From Cyanocohniella sp. LLY (lineage in GTDB: Bacteria; Cyanobacteriota; Cyanobacteriia; Cyanobacteriales; Nostocaceae), in NCBI GenBank assembly GCA_022241785.1, contig JAKOMP010000024.1, positions 29,838-62,935 of the forward strand: 33,098 bases of DNA, read 5' to 3'. How positions within the stretch are numbered: position 1 is the stretch's first letter; the number at the start of each line of letters is the position of its first letter. Positions 13,185-20,422 of the stretch are shown in pieces. A program made the position numbers and the translations under genes. The notes below the pieces were generated by a model. The model had not been told where the DNA came from. It saw nothing but the letters and a program-made list of their open reading frames with translations, and ran no database searches.

Positions 13185-13259
13185 CGTCTCGTAGAGATGG
13201 ATGGATTCATAACGTTATCAGTAGCGATGGCGTAACGCTATTACGGAGGTGATCGCTAC
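13160..13259. repeat. Dispersed cyanobacterial repeats between two genes
   Basis: GGCTGTTCGCGTAGCGTCTC is followed by GTAGCGATGGCGTAACGC, then TTACGGAGGTGATCGCTAC. The second part is a palindrome (GTAGCGAT... ATCGCTAC, 13221-13259) and shares a 20-bp piece with 11930-11949 in reverse. Together they fill the gap before the ERF gene and give the preceding gene's stop codon. Confidence 0.75.
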
Positions 13260-13286
13260 CAATCATAAATTTTCCTCTAAGAAAAT

Positions 13287-13979
13287 ATGACACAAACACC
13301 ACAACTTAACGCATCCCTCGCCAAAGCTAAAGCAGAAATACCGGCTATTTTGGCCAATCGAAATGTCAAAATTCCCACTAAATCAGGGAGGGAAATCAGC
13401 TTTACATACGCTGAACTAGAAGAAATTACACCTAAAATTACACCTGTATTATCTGCCTGTGGCCTAGCGATCGCTCACCAAATGGCATTTATTGAAAGTA
13501 GATATTGCTTAATTTCTACGCTTAGACATGAAAGCGGTGAGCAGATAGATTCTGTTTTTCCTCTACCTAGTGACTTTGCTGATGCAAAAGAACTTGGCAC
13601 CCAAATAAGTTACGGACGTAGATATAATACTTTGTGCCTACTCGATATCACGATAATTGAACCCAATAGCCAAGATTGGCAAGAAACCAAACGAAAAATT
13701 GCTAAGGAAATTAAAACCGAAGCTGGACTAATTCAAAAGCCGAGTAATAAAAACAATGGCTCAATATTGCATGATATGGCTGGAATATCGAGTGTACAAA
13801 CCATATCTGAAGCCCAGGCTAAAAGATTTTGGGCGATCGCCAGAAATGAATTAAAGCTGTCGGAATCTGATGTGAAGTCAGTACTAGCAGGATTTCAGTT
13901 AGAGCGTACAGCTGAAATTCCAATAAACAAGTACGACATCATAATTCAATCAATGAAAGATTACGCAACAAAATTTTGA
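13287..13979 (+). CDS. ERF-superfamily single-strand annealing protein
   Basis: The ATG at 13287 is four bases after TCCTCTAAGAA. Residues about 10-125 have the ERF layout: SLAKAKAEIPAILANRNVKI, FTYAELEEITPKITPVLSAC and, most typically, KELGTQISYGRRYNTLCLLD. ERF proteins anneal complementary single strands in phage and plasmid recombination. The C-terminal part (ISEAQAKRFWAIARNELKLS, ESDVKSVLAGF) is a separate helical domain. It follows ardA and the small unknown genes in the same direction, in keeping with processing of incoming DNA. No exonuclease partner is adjacent. The length is close to the family's usual 200-250 residues. Confidence 0.85.
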   Translation: MTQTPQLNASLAKAKAEIPAILANRNVKIPTKSGREISFTYAELEEITPKITPVLSACGLAIAHQMAFIESRYCLISTLRHESGEQIDSVFPLPSDFADAKELGTQISYGRRYNTLCLLDITIIEPNSQDWQETKRKIAKEIKTEAGLIQKPSNKNNGSILHDMAGISSVQTISEAQAKRFWAIARNELKLSESDVKSVLAGFQLERTAEIPINKYDIIIQSMKDYATKF

Positions 13980-14037
13980 GTCTAACGCAGATAACCAAAA
14001 CCCGCCGCACTGTTAAATATGATTTTTTTTCTTCCAA

Positions 14038-14164
14038 AGCCAAAAATGTAACTAGGCGACGAGCTAGGCCAGCACGCGTAACCGCCGCGTTTTCGCAGCA
14101 GTTTCTTTCTTCTTTGCTGTGTCTAGCTTGTCGGGCTGGCTTAGGGAAAGTTGCATTTTTGGCT
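14038..14164. mobile_element. Possible 127-bp MITE-like element
   Basis: AGCCAAAAATGTAACT (14038-14053) and AGTTGCATTTTTGGCT (14149-14164) are inverted repeats matching at 15 of 16 positions. Inner parts (CTAGGC, GAGCTAGGCC and TAGCTTGTCGGGCTGG) extend the pairing loosely. No gene is inside. A target duplication was not established. It lies 58 bases after the ERF gene. Confidence 0.5.
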
Positions 14165-14441
14165 GTTTGGTTTTAAATCTTCGTAAGAATTGACGCTTTA
14201 TCAAGCTGCTAATGAAACTGGAATCTCTACTGAAACTCAATCGTATCGGCTTGATACCGGGTATTGTTACTACAACACTTTCTAATATATTAATTTTATT
14301 CCAGACAAAGTACGAAATTGTGTGAATTTAGTTCATGGAAAACAAGTGAATTAAATAAATTAGTAAATCAAAAACTTACGTAAAAAAAACAGAGGATTAA
14401 ACTCTAAGCACGTCCGAATGCATGTTAGATATTAGATACGG
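14165..14441. other. Noncoding gap before the membrane/pentapeptide pair
   Basis: No gene is visible. The stretch is AT-rich and would hold the promoter of the gene at 14442. A GCTTGATACCGGG segment (14250-14262) and several A-tracts are the only notable features. Confidence 0.4.
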
Positions 14442-14846
14442 ATGAGTCAGCAACAAAAAATGCATAATTCTCAGCTAACAACGGAATTAGGTAGAAAGAC
14501 AGAAAAATTTTTAAGAACTATCTGGGAGCCTTTAGATTTATTCGGTAAAAGTTTGATGGGTAATTATTGGAGAACTGTCTACCTGTCAATTCAGGATGCT
14601 ATTGCTATCTATATTCTTTTAAAGATTCCAGATTTTATCGGGCATTTAATTTATGGTAAAAGCTTCTCTAATTTTGGTATTTGTCTCCAAGAGAACGCCT
14701 TAGGTGCGTCACATTATGCCTGTTTTATCATAGTAATATCTGATTTTCTCCTTTGGATCATTATTGCGGCTCGAATTATAGGTCGCTTCTTAGCAGATTT
14801 ATGGGATTTGAGGAAAGGAGGTAGACATGGCTCTGATCAACCGTAA
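14442..14846 (+). CDS. Hypothetical membrane protein, 134 aa
   Basis: The start ATG 14442 follows a weak region without a clear ribosome site. The N-terminus is soluble (SQQQKMHNSQLTTELGRKTE) and continues to WEPLDLFGKSL. Two membrane segments follow: around VYLSIQDAIAIYILLKIPDF and around YACFIIVISDFLLWIIIAAR. The C-terminus is short and basic, ending GRHGSDQP. No family is recognised. It overlaps the start of the pentapeptide-repeat gene by 20 bases, so the two are translationally coupled and probably act together at the membrane. Confidence 0.65.
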   Translation: MSQQQKMHNSQLTTELGRKTEKFLRTIWEPLDLFGKSLMGNYWRTVYLSIQDAIAIYILLKIPDFIGHLIYGKSFSNFGICLQENALGASHYACFIIVISDFLLWIIIAARIIGRFLADLWDLRKGGRHGSDQP

Positions 14847-15675
14847 AAATATTAGTCTTTATGAAGAAGCTAAATTTGGGCTGAGTTCATTAGTTAAGCA
14901 AACATCTCAGGTCGGTGCCGGTTTCCTAATTATGCTGCTGTTAACTAGAGGAAACCCTCCAACGTTTGTAGTTGCTTTGAGTGTCTGTTTAGGGATTGGA
15001 TTTGTTGCATGGAGCGAAAGAAGGAGATTTACAGACCCCAAAGAACTCATAAAGACTACTAACTACTTACCCGGTGCTAACCTGAGCCATGCTAACCTGA
15101 GCCATGCTAACCTGAGCCATGCTAACCTGAGCCATGCTAACCTGAGCTACATCGTTTTGCGCGATACCGACCTAAGTTATGCCGACTTGCGTGGTGCCGA
15201 CTTGCATGGTGCCGACTTGCGTGGTGCCGACTTGCATGGTGCCGACTTGCGTGGTGCCGACTTGCGTGGTGCCGACTTAAATCTTGCCGACCTGAGCCAT
15301 GCTAACCTGAGCCATGCTAACCTGAGCCATGCTAACCTGAGCCATGCTAACCTGAGCCATGCCGACCTAAGCTATGCCAACCTAAGCTATGTTTATTTGG
15401 GTCGTACCTACATGAATGGCATCATCTATCTCACACATACCTATCTGAGTCGTACCTACCTTAGCCGTGCCTATATCAATGGTGTCGGTCGGCTAGGTGC
15501 TAATCTGCATGGTGCCAACCTAAGCCACGTTAACCTGAGTAATGCCACAGTTCAAGATGCTAGGTTCGGAGAAAGTTTAGGGCTGACTAAAGATATGAAG
15601 CTTGACTTAGAGCGACGAGGTGCAATTTTTGAGGATTCTTCTGGAGCTAGTTTTAAAATTTTGCCCCGTTCCTGA
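14827..15675 (+). CDS. Membrane-associated pentapeptide-repeat protein
   Basis: The ATG at 14827 follows AAAGGAGGTAGAC, a strong ribosome site. Residues 25-62 hold two membrane helices (VGAGFLIMLLL and FVVALSVCLGIGFVAW). From about 83 to 250 the protein is almost entirely pentapeptide repeats of the A(D/N)LxH/xG type, giving a right-handed quadrilateral beta-helix. The C-terminal cap (DARFGESLGLTKDMKLDLER) resembles those of Nostoc proteins of this class. Its function is unknown; DNA-mimic and scaffold roles are known in the fold family. DNA here has 15-bp and 30-bp tandem repeats that favour copy-number change. Its partner is the overlapping upstream membrane protein. Confidence 0.85.
   Translation: MALINRKNISLYEEAKFGLSSLVKQTSQVGAGFLIMLLLTRGNPPTFVVALSVCLGIGFVAWSERRRFTDPKELIKTTNYLPGANLSHANLSHANLSHANLSHANLSYIVLRDTDLSYADLRGADLHGADLRGADLHGADLRGADLRGADLNLADLSHANLSHANLSHANLSHANLSHADLSYANLSYVYLGRTYMNGIIYLTHTYLSRTYLSRAYINGVGRLGANLHGANLSHVNLSNATVQDARFGESLGLTKDMKLDLERRGAIFEDSSGASFKILPRS
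15070..15372. repeat. Tandem 15-bp and 30-bp repeats encoding pentapeptides
   Basis: AACCTGAGCCATGCT is repeated head to tail around 15078-15146 and again around 15295-15360. Between them GCCGACTTGCGTGGT and GCCGACTTGCATGGT alternate. The near identity at nucleotide level implies recent expansion by slippage or unequal exchange. Confidence 0.9.
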
Positions 15676-15688
15676 TTTTTTTGCTTAG

Positions 15689-15814
15689 TTCATACCTGTA
15701 GTAGCCAAAGTACTTCAACGCTTAACTGACTGCGGCAAAGTCCCAGAAGCTTTGCGTTTGGCACATTTAATCGCATCTCCTGTCATGACTGGCGAAAGTA
15801 GCAGTTCAGCTTAA
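15689..15814 (+). pseudogene. 42-codon C-terminal gene remnant
   Basis: The frame reads FIPVVAKVLQRLTDCGKVPE, then ALRLAHLIASPVMTGESSSS, and ends at TAA 15812. A TAG lies immediately before it. The sequence looks like a genuine protein end, but no family is recognised. It is probably a fragment left by a deletion next to the pentapeptide gene. Confidence 0.5.
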
Positions 15815-15940
15815 GTGGTTATTGGGAGATTAGTTGCGATTGCAATTTGATTAGGGCATTTATTTGAATTGTTTATTTGATCCAGTGAGAGTTCACAAAA
15901 ATAGTGATAGACAAATGCTTATTTAGCAATGGTTTTAGCC

Positions 15941-16198
15941 TCAGCGTAACTTGTTGACTCCATAAGCTTGCTGCCCATTTTTAGCTACTTTAATTTGTTC
16001 TTCGGTTAACTTTTTAGCACTCCTAACATCGGCATCTTTTAGATTGGCACCCTCCAGTTTGGCATTCTCTAAGTTGGCTAACTTTAGATTGGTATCCTCT
16101 AAATTGGCATCTTTCAAATTAGCACTTTCTAGGTTGGCATCTTTTAGATTGCTATCTTCTAGGTTGGCATTTTTCAGATCAGCTCACTCAAAAGTCAT
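15941..16198 (-). pseudogene. Decayed pentapeptide-repeat protein end
   Basis: The minus-strand frame gives [20 protein letters not shown], then [20 protein letters not shown]. It continues with [19 protein letters not shown] and a soluble tail, [20 protein letters not shown], before TGA at 15941. An in-frame TGA at 16184 separates it from an upstream MTFE, so the start is lost. It is a separate copy from the intact gene at 14827. Convergent orientation toward that gene suggests independent origin. Confidence 0.7.
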
Positions 16199-16216
16199 AA
16201 CTCGGTACAGTGGGTT

Positions 16217-16522
16217 TTACCTATTACGCTTTTCTCTACGATAATCCCAAGGACGCTGGTGATTGCCACCCCACACACCAAGCTTTTTAGATTGTGCGAT
16301 CGCCTCTGCATTCTCCAAAGCCAATTTATTCGGGCATCTACTAGCATACGGCTGATACAGGTAGGCGTTACCTGATGATAGTAGCTCCTCATTCAAAAAC
16401 TTCTCGCCACCAGCAACAGTGATAAATACTTCTGCCACAGTTCGCCCATACCTATCTTTTTCAATTGGCGAAACCATCACCTCATTCTTAGAGGAAAGTA
16501 TGAGCGATAAGCCTGACGGCAT
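16217..16522 (-). pseudogene. Truncated staphylococcal-nuclease homologue
   Basis: The product carries PIEKDRYGRTVAEVF (the D-x-YGR part of the nuclease fold), then the segment ASRCPNKLALENAEAIAQSK and the C-terminal KKLGVWGGNHQRPWDYRREK. It matches the second half of the intact nuclease at 17431. The first half, with the DGDT and R-x-CGIDAPE motifs, is missing. The new N-terminus (MPSGLSLILSSKNEVM) is encoded by a dispersed palindromic repeat and a TTCTTAGAGGA motif, so the reading frame continues into them by chance. The truncated protein is unlikely to be a nuclease. Confidence 0.75.
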
Positions 16523-16538
16523 AGCTAACGCTTACCGC
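16504..16538. repeat. Dispersed palindromic repeat, copy 5
   Basis: GCGATAAGCCTGACGGCATA, then GCTAACGCTTACCGC. It forms the artificial 5' part of the nuclease fragment, in the same arrangement as the relic at 8060-8172. A TTCTTAGAGGAAA motif lies at 16485. Confidence 0.8.
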
Positions 16539-16624
16539 GCGGAGCGCACAAAGGAGGCGATCGCAGTTTTTAGATTTGAAGACTTTGCAGCTAGGTCATT
16601 CTAGAGAAGCATCAAAGAAGGTTA

Positions 16625-17110
16625 TTAATAAAACACGGATGCCATAATTGATGCTGCATTCTGAACAGCGTTCATAGTGTTCTGAGCGCCTTGGTTTACC
16701 CGGTCGCCCATAGTTGAATACATATAATTCATTTGCTGTACAGTGGATAAACCTTGTCCACCTAATTGAGCATATACACCCAGTAACAAATCAGGGTCAA
16801 CAACTGGCAAACCGTTAGTCATTACATAGTTATTTTTTGTGACTAATATTACAGCCTGACCTTGATATACTATAACTGGAGGGTTGATACAGACTGTATT
16901 GTAAGGGCTGTATACACCACATGAAGCACCATAAATACCGCATTGATTACGGATACTGTATACACCACATGGACTACCATAAATGCCACAAGGGTTGCTT
17001 ATAGAATCTGGGTTACATTGGTCGCTCGATAACAGTCCTAACAGCTGCCCGTCTTGAGCTACCAAGTAAGCCACACCATTTACACTTGCAAGAAATTCTA
17101 ATATTGACAT
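16625..17110 (-). CDS. Cyanobacterial 'CGIYGSxCGxYS'-repeat protein, 161 aa
   Basis: The start ATG 17110 follows AAAGAAG. The opening SILEFLASVNGVAYLVAQDG leads into SSDQCNPDSISNPCGIYGSP, a repeat in which CGIYG(S/A)xCGVYS occurs twice in tandem with linking SIRNQ and SPYN. This is a family seen with varied second residues in Nostoc-type genomes; its role is unknown. A beta-type segment (VCINPPVIVYQGQAVILVT) and a helical Gln/Asn-rich C-terminus (VQNAASIMASVFY) follow. It lies among nuclease homologues on the same strand and may be linked to them functionally. No signal peptide is clear. Confidence 0.7.
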   Translation of the reverse strand: MSILEFLASVNGVAYLVAQDGQLLGLLSSDQCNPDSISNPCGIYGSPCGVYSIRNQCGIYGASCGVYSPYNTVCINPPVIVYQGQAVILVTKNNYVMTNGLPVVDPDLLLGVYAQLGGQGLSTVQQMNYMYSTMGDRVNQGAQNTMNAVQNAASIMASVFY

Positions 17111-17251
17111 ACTTCTTTAAATAAAGGCTATTTTTAGCTTGACATTTAGTATTTAAAGTAACACCTGTAATACTGAGGAAGTTTCAATGAAGTTTTGATG
17201 TATCGAAATGAGTTTGCTCGATTTTAGAGTGATGAGTATTGCTGATTGTGC

Positions 17252-17412
17252 TTATCTATTCCGTTTTTCTCTGCAATAATCCCAAGGACGTTGATAATTC
17301 CCTGACCACACACCCAGCTTTTTAGATTGAGCTAGTCTTTCCGCATTCTCTAAAGCTATTCTGTTTGGGCATCTAAGCGTATATTGTTTATACAAAAAAG
17401 TGTTGCCGCCTC
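17252..17412 (-). pseudogene. Third staphylococcal-nuclease relic
   Basis: The minus-strand frame contains YTLRCPNRIALENAERLAQS, then KKLGVWSGNYQRPWDYCREK and RNR before TAA at 17252. It matches the C-terminus of the copies at 16217 and 8095. The catalytic half is absent and no start remains. It lies directly downstream of the intact nuclease gene at 17431, suggesting tandem duplication followed by decay. Confidence 0.75.
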
Positions 17413-17430
17413 AAAAGCCAGCATTAACGG

Positions 17431-18030
17431 TCAGTTACTCTTATTCTGACGTTGCTGCTTTCTAAATTCCCAAGGGGGGATACTTGACGAATCCCCCCAT
17501 ACTCCTGAGCGTTGAGATTTTCCTATTTCCTCAGCCTGCTTGAAAGCTTCCTTGTTAGGACATTTATCAACAAAAGCCGGATAGATTCTAGCCATGCCAC
17601 TTTTGAGCATTTCTTCTTGAAAACTCATCTCTATTCCCCACTCCCCACTCACCGCGGCCATCACCTCAGCCACAGTTCGCCCGTAACGGTCAGTCTCCAC
17701 AGGTATAATGATGACTTGATTTTTCGCTAAGGCAACGAGCGATCGCAGTTTCTCTGTGGATTCTTTACCCATTGGTTGTTGAGTTTCGGGTGCATCTATG
17801 CCACAGAACCGGATTCTTTTAGTTTCACTACCACGTTTAACTGTGATGGTGTCACCGTCGGCAACCCTGACAACTTCCCAATCTTCAGACAGTGGCACTG
17901 AGCGCGGTGATGTGGAGTCTGCCGCAGCTTCTACAAGTGATCTAGTTTTGGGAGACATCAAGGCAGCAGCAGCAATAGCAGTGATACAGGCAAGTAAAAA
18001 GGCTGGGCTATTTAGGAGCTTTTTCGGCAT
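17431..18030 (-). CDS. Staphylococcal-nuclease (thermonuclease) homologue with membrane anchor
   Basis: Residues 9-26 are a membrane anchor or uncleaved signal (PAFLLACITAIAAAALMS). The nuclease core has WEVVRVADGDTITV (Asp/Asp near 58-60 for calcium), RIRFCGIDAPE (catalytic Arg near 74) and ETDRYGRTVAEV (Asp114 and Arg118). The order and spacing fit the OB-fold SNase family, which cleaves DNA and RNA. The C-terminus is KSQRSGVWGDSSSIPPWEFR. It is about 200 residues, a normal size. It is likely exported to the periplasm or surface. It is divergent from the secreted-protein gene at 18420, with an AT-rich, motif-containing gap between. Decayed copies lie downstream. Confidence 0.9.
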   Translation of the reverse strand: MPKKLLNSPAFLLACITAIAAAALMSPKTRSLVEAAADSTSPRSVPLSEDWEVVRVADGDTITVKRGSETKRIRFCGIDAPETQQPMGKESTEKLRSLVALAKNQVIIIPVETDRYGRTVAEVMAAVSGEWGIEMSFQEEMLKSGMARIYPAFVDKCPNKEAFKQAEEIGKSQRSGVWGDSSSIPPWEFRKQQRQNKSN

Positions 18031-18419
18031 ATAAGGGCTGTGATACTTTTATTAGTTTGCCCAGTCAGCTTGAGTTTTATAACTTTGCTGGAATAAGAAA
18101 TTGTCACAACTATATTTGTCTGCCAAACACTTTTAGTAAGACCTAATTGTCTGCCGGATAATTGAGTTTACAATTATAATTTAAAATAGTTGTATGCCAG
18201 ATAATAAACGCTATAAAAATACAAGTAATTATCTGTATTATTTCATGTATTCCTTATATAAATTACTAAAATTTTAAGCATATATTCCAAACTAATTAAA
18301 TTTAAAATCACTAAAAATATAATTAATACTTTTCAGTAAGCTTACTGTTTTTAAAAAAGATAACTACAAACAAACATGAGATAAAGCAAAGAGAAATTGT
18401 ACTTTACTCATGGTGATGT
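18031..18419. promoter_or_regulatory. AT-rich divergent promoter region with repeated TTGTCTGCC sites
   Basis: Three sites, TTTGTCTGCCAAA (18115-18127), TTGTCTGCCGGATAAT (18147-) and TTGTATGCCAGATAAT (18190-), lie in the same direction. A 14-bp palindrome CAGTAAGCTTACTG (18334-18347) followed by TTTTT is nearer the right-hand gene. The region is between the nuclease gene and the gene at 18420. The exact 13-mer also occurs at 26732, upstream of the HTH gene. Confidence 0.6.
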
Positions 18420-19058
18420 ATGAAAAAGATTCAACTAACAGCAGTAATCGTTACCTCTGCACTTAGTGCATTAGCTTCTAGTATTGCTCCGGCTGCTGCT
18501 ATCCCTTATCAATCAGCCACAGTTTACAAAGCGATGGACGGAGCCAACCAAGTAGTAGTGTTTAGTGCTACTCCCGGTAGTCGAATCAGCGTTAACTTGG
18601 GGACTTCACCTCGTCCGGCAGCGCGGCTGGCTGGTGCTTGTGGTGAAGTACGAATTAGCCCACCTAGTAGTGGAGATTTCACAGGGCTTGAAGTTGATGG
18701 AGTTGCTATCAATGCTGCATCACTCCCAGTGCAAACTTTACCTAGTTGTGTAAGTGGCTCATTTAGTGAAACTCGTAGTGCTAATTTTAGAACCCCAACA
18801 GGGCAAGTTGTGATAGTTGGGAAAACACCAAGCTCGGCTGTTACTATCTCATTGCCTTCTCTTGTAAGTCGCAACGTAACTATTGGCGCTTGTGGTTTTG
18901 GAGTTTTAAGACCTACAGCAGCTTCTGGCCCATTACCAGCTTCATTTTCTGTAGATACGACCAGTTACACATTATCAACCCTACCTGATGCGACAACTGC
19001 CCCATATTGCCGAACCATCAATGGAAATCCATTCGGTTATGTTCCTGCATCTTGGTAA
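18420..19058 (+). CDS. Secreted 'ACG'-repeat protein, 212 aa
   Basis: The start ATG 18420 comes after GGTGATGT. The signal peptide is clear: MKKIQLTAVIVTSALSALAS followed by SIAPAAA. The mature part has two repeats of a beta-rich unit, each with a [G/A]ACG motif: ARLAGACGEVRISPP and NVTIGACGFGVLRP. Upstream of each is a stretch (QVVVFSATPGSRISVNLGTS; QVVIVGKTPSSAVTISLPSL). The same unit appears in the larger protein at 19208, so the two are paralogues. There are several cysteines that could form disulphides. The function is unknown; surface or periplasmic adhesion is possible. A TTGTCTGCC array lies upstream. Confidence 0.8.
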   Translation: MKKIQLTAVIVTSALSALASSIAPAAAIPYQSATVYKAMDGANQVVVFSATPGSRISVNLGTSPRPAARLAGACGEVRISPPSSGDFTGLEVDGVAINAASLPVQTLPSCVSGSFSETRSANFRTPTGQVVIVGKTPSSAVTISLPSLVSRNVTIGACGFGVLRPTAASGPLPASFSVDTTSYTLSTLPDATTAPYCRTINGNPFGYVPASW

Positions 19059-19071
19059 TTGAATTGATGTG

Positions 19072-19106
19072 GCGGTAAGCGTAGCCATGCGCGCCCGGCT
19101 TATCGC
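19072..19106. repeat. Dispersed palindromic repeat, copy 6
   Basis: GCGGTAAGCGTAGCCATGCG, then CGCCCGGCTTATCGC. It stands in the gap between the two secreted-protein genes and is next to a TTTTCTTAGAGGAAAA motif at 19115. Confidence 0.85.
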
Positions 19107-19207
19107 CCCTCATTTTTTCTTAGAGGAAAAGAAGCGATATCTACGATAAGCTCCGCTAACGCTTTTGGTGGGTGGTTACGCCATCGCTTTATATTTGTAG
19201 GGGATAT

Positions 19208-20422
19208 ATGAACAAGCTTTTATTATTTATTACTCTACTTCTTGCTGGCTGGCCATCAATGGCACTTGCCCAAATGAGGGGATATCTTGGTGCAGATGGC
19301 TTTTTTAGTATTCGTGGGTTACAGCCCAATAAATCTTATTCTGTTGATTTGGGGGGAATGCCACTAATTAGAGCGGGTAATTCTAATAGTTGTGGTGTTT
19401 TAAGAATCGCTGCTGGTGGTGCAGTAAAATTGAGCGACAAGATTGAAATTCATGATATTACCAGGAATGAATTTTATGGTTTTGAGAACAGTGCAAATAT
19501 TCCTATAAGAGAATTTAGATGTACAACAGGACAAGTAAAGCCTGAGAGGGAAATCTGGAAAGATGCAAAAGGGACAATTTGGATAAGTGGGCTTTCTCCT
19601 TCTAGGGGACAAACTATTAGATTATTATCAGAAAATCCTAAGCGAAATATTAGAGCTAATCAATGTGGGTTTATATCCTTAAGACTAGCAAACCCCCAGC
19701 CTTCAGGATTAGTTATTGATAATAGTTCAGCTTTTTCGATTGATAATTCAACATCAGGAGGGGGAATAGTTTGTAGGAAAGGAAAATTATATGTTAGCTA
19801 TCCGCCTCAACCAACCATAAATCCTGTATCTGCTACTCAATGGAGAAATCAGCCACAAAATCAAATTAACTTTTATTCTTATACTTCTATTGCTGCAATT
19901 AGTAGTGCAGGAACAACAACAACAACAACCTGGAGTAATCCACCGTCTCAACCACCACCGCTTATAGTCGTTAATCCACCACCCCAGGAGGAGGAACCAC
20001 CGCCAGAAGAACCACCGCCAGAGGAACCACCGCCACCGCCACCGCCACCGCCACCACCGCCGCCACCACCGCCACCACCACCGCCACCGCCACCCCCGGA
20101 GGAACCACCACCACCCTCAGATCCTCGTCCTCCTTATGGCAAGGCTTGTAGGATAAATGGTGGAAGTAATGTTTTGGTAGTTGGACTCGAACCAAATACA
20201 ATGTATGAATTTAGTGATCAAGAACATCTTGGTTCGTATTACAAAAACTTTAGAAGTCAATCAACCGACTCTGAAGGAAAAACAACACTTGCAAATATAG
20301 ATTTCACATCCATATCATCTCTTGATGGTGAATCAAGTTGGTTAGTTGCTTACAAAAATGGTGATGATGATAACCCTGTAATAATTTCTTACGGAGTTAT
20401 ATATATTCCCGATTGCATTTAA
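19208..20422 (+). CDS. Secreted ACG-repeat protein with poly-proline linker
   Basis: The ATG at 19208 follows AGGGGATAT, a good ribosome site; an earlier start at 19172 adds an unlikely leader. The signal peptide is MNKLLLFITLLLAGWPSMAL, then AQ. Two units of the paralogous repeat lie between about 20 and 200 (NSNSCGVLRIAAGG and RANQCGFISLRLANPQ). Around 270-310 is a long run of proline and glutamate-proline (VNPPPQEEEPPPEEPPPEEP), and a C-terminal domain (about 325-404) with ACRINGGSNVLVVGLEPNTM and FTSISSLDGESSWLVAYKNG. The linker would span a wall or periplasm. It converges on the TolC-like gene with a four-base overlap of stop codons. Confidence 0.8.
   Translation: MNKLLLFITLLLAGWPSMALAQMRGYLGADGFFSIRGLQPNKSYSVDLGGMPLIRAGNSNSCGVLRIAAGGAVKLSDKIEIHDITRNEFYGFENSANIPIREFRCTTGQVKPEREIWKDAKGTIWISGLSPSRGQTIRLLSENPKRNIRANQCGFISLRLANPQPSGLVIDNSSAFSIDNSTSGGGIVCRKGKLYVSYPPQPTINPVSATQWRNQPQNQINFYSYTSIAAISSAGTTTTTTWSNPPSQPPPLIVVNPPPQEEEPPPEEPPPEEPPPPPPPPPPPPPPPPPPPPPPPPEEPPPPSDPRPPYGKACRINGGSNVLVVGLEPNTMYEFSDQEHLGSYYKNFRSQSTDSEGKTTLANIDFTSISSLDGESSWLVAYKNGDDDNPVIISYGVIYIPDCI
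19976..20110. repeat. CCACCG tandem repeat coding for poly-proline
   Basis: A dense run of CCACCG and CCGCCA hexamers over about 135 bp, bounded by CCAGAGGAACCACC and CCCGGAGGAACC. It encodes the proline linker and is prone to length change. Confidence 0.9.

Noticed and set aside
13976-14176. A 66-codon reading frame after the ERF gene
   Set aside because: It covers the MITE-like element and has unlike composition. No homology is evident.
16044-16244. A plus-strand frame with SxLA repeats
   Set aside because: It is antisense to decayed pentapeptide repeats; no start signal and no recognised domain.
19971-20201. A minus-strand frame giving a valine/alanine-rich product
   Set aside because: It is the shadow of the proline linker repeats.
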